Assembly: GCA_963920665.1 (NCBI GenBank)
Contig: OY987265.1
Span: 29,331,001-29,395,000, forward strand
Length of the DNA stretch: 64,000 bases
DNA from: Straminergon stramineum
Lineage: Eukaryota > Streptophyta > Bryopsida > Hypnales > Calliergonaceae
Reading direction: 5' to 3'
The position numbers and the translations under genes were made by a program. Below, one piece after another: positions 60,740-64,000 of this stretch (within the stretch, counting starts at the first letter, position 1; each line of letters starts with the position of its first letter). The notes under the pieces are model-generated. The model did no database searches. It saw only the letters and a program-made list of their open reading frames with translations, and was not told where the DNA came from.

Positions 60740-62468
60740 TGTTATCCAAGTTTTCTCACATGGAGCTTCTGCCAATGCAAACCCTCCTCCTCTATTGTCC
60801 ACAGCCAATAAATTTTGCCGTCTAACAGAGTCACGCCAGCTCGAGCATTGGCTTGCCAGCTCCTCCAAAACCAGGGCAGGGTGAAGAAATTACGATTTCG
60901 TACAGAAAGGCGGAGGTCCCGGCCGGTCTCGATGATTCCATCCGGATTGTACCGAAAGTTCGTCACTCAACAGTGCAACTTGCAGGCTGCTGAGGGCGCA
61001 GGTTCTCAAGGACGGAACTCAAATTCTCCAGGAAGTTAAGAAGCTTTCGTCCTTACGCAATTTGTTTTTTCGCATTTTGTTTTTCGCAATTTGTCTGTTC
61101 GTCACTGGTCACCTGGCTGTGGCTTCCTCACTTAGGTAATGCCTGGCAGCATCGGACAGCCTTTTTAAATGTTTTTATTTGTGACTTTTGTAAAGCTGAC
61201 TTGCATCTCACGGTGCGCGCATCATCACCTTCACCTTCCTTCGCTTTCTGTCGTTTCGATGTCCGTAGTCACGGCGAATTCTTTGTTTCTCACCTTCACA
61301 TGTTTTTGACTCTTCGACAAAGTCAAGAAAACTCCGACGATCACACTCATGACTCGTCCCCTGAGTGGCTTAGCTGAATCAGTACAATAGAATTCATTAT
61401 TTAAACGAAGATCCGCTTTATAACGGGAACAGCAGCGCGAATTCGTCATTACAACTTCCAGCGCTTTTGCTAGCTGTTCTCTTTTTCGTGTGCTATCTCT
61501 CTGTTCGAAGGGTTTTTTGCATGCTTTTCTTGGCATCGCTTTCTATGTTAGGGAGAGAGACCGTGGGAGGAAAGTAAGTGACGAGAGGAGGACATAGAGA
61601 GGTGATGCATTGTGGAGAGGAAAGTGCATATGTCGTGAAGCGATTTTATGTTTTGTTGGACCATTAGCTCTCTCGAGATTCGGCTTTGTTCGTACTCTGT
61701 TGAGGACGCGAGGAGTGCGAGTGTGAAGTACTTAAGTTCATCGAGTGAAAGCAGAGAGGCTGTTTAGTACTTCTCTTGCTCTTGCGAAGCACGCTATTGG
61801 ATCCCGAAAGAAGCTTATGGGATGAGATAGTGAAGTGATTTTGTTTTATTTTGGAACTTTAACTCACTGATCAGTTTAGTATCCACTGTGTTGAGGAAGC
61901 GAGGAGTGCGTGTGGTTGAGTGTGAGGTACTTAAAGCTCATCGTCGTTATTTCGAAGCAGAAAGTGCTTTTCGTTTTGCTGCGGAACAAGTGATTGCATC
62001 TGGAAAGAGACTCGTCGTAGAGGATGAGTCATTAAGATTTAGCATTTTTTTCCACCTGTAGCCACTTGCGTTCGCGACAAGTCGGCCAACTTTGAGGTTG
62101 AGTACTTTTTGCTGAGTCAGAAGGGGGAGACTGTTTCGAGAATGCTCTTGCCTCTTTCCTTTCGTACAGAAGTGTGACCTTGTCGGATTTGCTGTCTTTC
62201 CCCTCCTCTTGCGCACCGTCAATGAAACGAGAAAACAGTCTTTAAAGGGTAGAACCTTCTCGGGTTTTTTTCTCGAAATTGTGGTAGAGCTCGTGAATCT
62301 GTTCCTCTAGTTTCTACACTGTTCGTTCGAGATTTTACTTCTTGGTGGCTTCTACTTGCTTCTACTGCTCGTCGCTGTACGCATCCTTGTTTCTCGCTGA
62401 GGACAGTCGGTAGTGCGGACACAACTCAGCCGCTGTAGAAACAGTTTTCGCTTCTGACGTCCTCATCG
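60740..62468 (+). promoter_or_regulatory. 5' flank of the DUF1442 gene
   Basis: GC-richer, CpG-containing unique sequence between the last TTAA element and the start codon. It includes short frames on both strands (74 codons at 60742-60966 minus; 101 codons at 61231-61536 minus) without recognisable domains. A minor tandem of CGCAATTTGTTTTT-like words lies at 61055-61100. The transcription start is not determinable. Several ATGs precede the proposed start, so the 5' untranslated region either begins late or contains upstream ORFs. Confidence 0.4.
61635..62180 (+). repeat. Degenerate tandem repeat, period about 195 bp, upstream of the DUF1442 gene
   Basis: Units start GTGAAGCGATTTTATGTTTT (61635) and GTGAAGTGATTTTGTTTTAT (61830). 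Both contain TGTTGAGGACGCGAGGAGTG or TGTTGAGGAAGCGAGGAGTG, GAAGTACTTAA or GAGGTACTTAA, GCTCATCG-like and AAGCAGA words. A third, weaker unit (about 62025-62180) keeps GTTGAGTACTT and ATGCTCTTGCCTC. Confidence 0.65.
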
Positions 62469-63380
62469 ATGAGCATGAGTTGGTCTCCGGAGAGCGCTGC
62501 AAATGCCTACAGGGATGCGCTCAAATTGGTAAGTGGCTTCATCTGTGAGATGGCTTACGTCAACTCATTCTGTGACATTATTATGTATGACTATATGAAA
62601 CTGCTAATGTGGTAGGAATCAAATTACGCATAGTGCAAGCATGTGTCTCTTTCTTGGAGAGGCTTTTTTAAGTTTTGTGACGTGTCCGTTAGCATATTAT
62701 ACCTGTTGGCGTCGTTCACTCTTTTGCTGTGTTACTGTTTCTAACCTTTCCTTTTCATCGTGCAGAGTAAGATAGCAAAGCAAAGGAAGTACGCCATAGC
62801 AGGCACAGAACCACACAGCACAGAGTTCATAGCCGCCTTGGCCGCCGGGATTGAGGCGAAACTCATTGTTGAAGTCAGTTCATGTGCTGGCCCGTCCACG
62901 ATTGCACTTGCTGTTGCAGCGCAGCAAACAGGCGGCCGCTTGATTTGCATCTTATCCAATTCTCAAGCTCTTCTCGATGCTATGGCGGCGATGAAGGAGC
63001 TGGGATTGTCCAGAGTCGTCGAGTTCATGATCGGAGACGCAGAAGACATTCTTCCTCAGTATGAAGATGTGGATTTCGCTTTGATCGATTGTATGAAGGA
63101 GCATAATGTGGAGCTCTTTGAGGTGTTACGATTCAACTCTACAAGGGCCGTCGTGGTTGCCGACAACCTGTTCGATAGGAAAGCAACAGCTGCGTATGCG
63201 AAAATCATTAAGAACAGACCAGGAGCGCGGTCTATAACTCTGCCTATTGGCAAGGGTATAGAGATTTCTAGACTGGAAGAGGACAATGGTAGGAGTCAAC
63301 AAGGGAGAAGGCTTACCAAACGAGTCAGCTGGGCCATGGATCTAGAGAAAATGTACTCAAACGACTGTCTGCAGTGCTAG
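62469..63380 (+). CDS. DUF1442 family protein (exons 62469-62528 and 62766-63380)
   Basis: The spliced protein has 224 residues. Exon 1 encodes MSMSWSPESAANAYRDALKL, the W-S-P-E-x-A-x-x-A-Y opening typical of plant DUF1442 (PF07279) proteins. Exon 2 continues with SKIAKQRKYAIAG and HSTEFIAALAAG. Residues 52-82 form a strand-glycine-helix-strand unit around VSSCAGPSTIALAVAAQQTG and RLICI. IGDAEDIL (109-116) and DVDFALIDC (121-129) are the later landmarks of an S-adenosylmethionine-methyltransferase-like Rossmann fold. The glycine-rich loop is weak for cofactor binding, as is usual in this family, so enzymatic activity is not established. Family members in Arabidopsis are annotated only as DUF1442 proteins. 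LPIGKGIEISRL (179-190) is the conserved end. The last 34 residues are basic and apparently lineage-specific. The ATG at 62469 gives a strong family start; an alternative ATG is two codons on. Confidence 0.88.
62529..62765 (+). other. Intron of the DUF1442 gene
   Basis: The donor TTG|GTAAGTGG and the acceptor TTCATCGTGCAG|AGTAAG bound 237 bp of T-rich sequence. It is a phase-0 intron. Its position right after the N-terminal YRDALKL helix agrees with the break between the two conserved protein segments. Confidence 0.85.
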
Positions 63381-64000
63381 CAGCGATCCTTCTGATCCTT
63401 CACTTTCCTCAGCACTTCAAACCCTGGAGAGCTCAAAAGCCGACAACTGGGACGCCCGTCAAGAGCCACATCTGAAAAACTTGGCTGTGAAACTTTTTCA
63501 GAAAAAAACGCCTCGAGGTTGCCCCTGATTTTTGACCAACATAAGATCGTCCCGGGGAGCGCCTAGTTTATTTTGAGGATCCGAGTCTCTAAACATCTCG
63601 TGGGAAACAGTTCTTCTCATGTAGGTGCATGTAGACATGTTGCTTGCAACTATCGAATCCTGTTTTTCAGAATTGATATAGATGGGCCTCATGAGGCTGC
63701 CAAAGTATGACGAGTCTGCGTTGAAGCAGGCTGAGTTCAACGCACGAGCACTTCGCTAGTGGTTGATGTACAGTTTTGTTTAAATACTCTACATTAGGTG
63801 TGTGATACTGACTGAAAATTACTGTGAGTTGTCTTGTGAGAATACGTGACAAATCGTAGTGTTATGAAAAATACCGACGTCCAAATCGGACTTTTAATTA
63901 GCCCAGCTGGGGCGAACATTTACTTCTATGCACGCATCCTTTTTGCCATTGGCTTGGGAAGAGCGTTGAATAGTCAACTGTAATTGTTCATGAATACTGT
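63381..64000 (+). other. 3' flank of the DUF1442 gene
   Basis: Sequence after the TAG stop with moderate GC. No further gene was recognised. Short minus-strand frames (80 and 61 codons) lack any domain. The polyadenylation site was not identified. Confidence 0.4.

Noticed and set aside
60742..61040. Overlapping 74-codon frames on both strands
   Set aside because: No domain, opposite-strand overlap, and location in the 5' flank of the DUF1442 gene. Kept only as a note in that entry.
61231..61536. 101-codon minus-strand frame (MPRKACKKPFEQ...)
   Set aside because: Reasonable length but no recognisable family, and it overlaps the promoter side of the DUF1442 gene. Insufficient to call a gene.

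Overview
This is a eukaryotic nuclear window, almost certainly from a land plant. The evidence is a two-exon gene of the plant DUF1442 family at the right end, GT-AG introns, and large AT-rich, gene-poor spacers filled with decayed small DNA transposons, including a Stowaway-type element. Species and clade cannot be fixed from the sequence. All splice junctions and ends given here are read by eye, without transcripts.

Layout. Positions 1-4880 are AT-rich spacer with a GC-richer patch (about 1030-1680) and several decayed transposon copies. At 4880-5740 a GC-rich island and a three-copy tandem repeat lead into a large gene at 5740-11187. That gene encodes a roughly 1750-residue, very acidic protein whose core is ten repeats of about 71-73 residues. 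From 11.2 to 14.3 kb lies moderately GC-rich, non-repetitive DNA with broken coding traces on both strands and a tandem duplication (13150-13760). From 14.3 to 60.7 kb I see no intact gene. This stretch is a graveyard of repeats: (i) a family bounded by TTAA and starting CCCCT, mostly 0.9 kb long; (ii) a 275-bp family with GGTGGGCACCCC termini; (iii) Stowaway/Tc1-mariner-like elements; (iv) duplicated blocks of 0.2-0.8 kb; (v) a roughly 105-bp tandem array in which most units carry a small palindrome. From 60.74 kb onward, directly after the last TTAA element, the DNA becomes GC-richer and unique. It contains the 5' flank (with degenerate tandem repeats) and the two exons of the DUF1442 gene (62469-63380).

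The two gene models show no functional link. The notable content is the transposon landscape, above all the TTAA-flanked family, and the large acidic repeat protein. I found no tRNA, rRNA, CRISPR array, operon or intact transposase.
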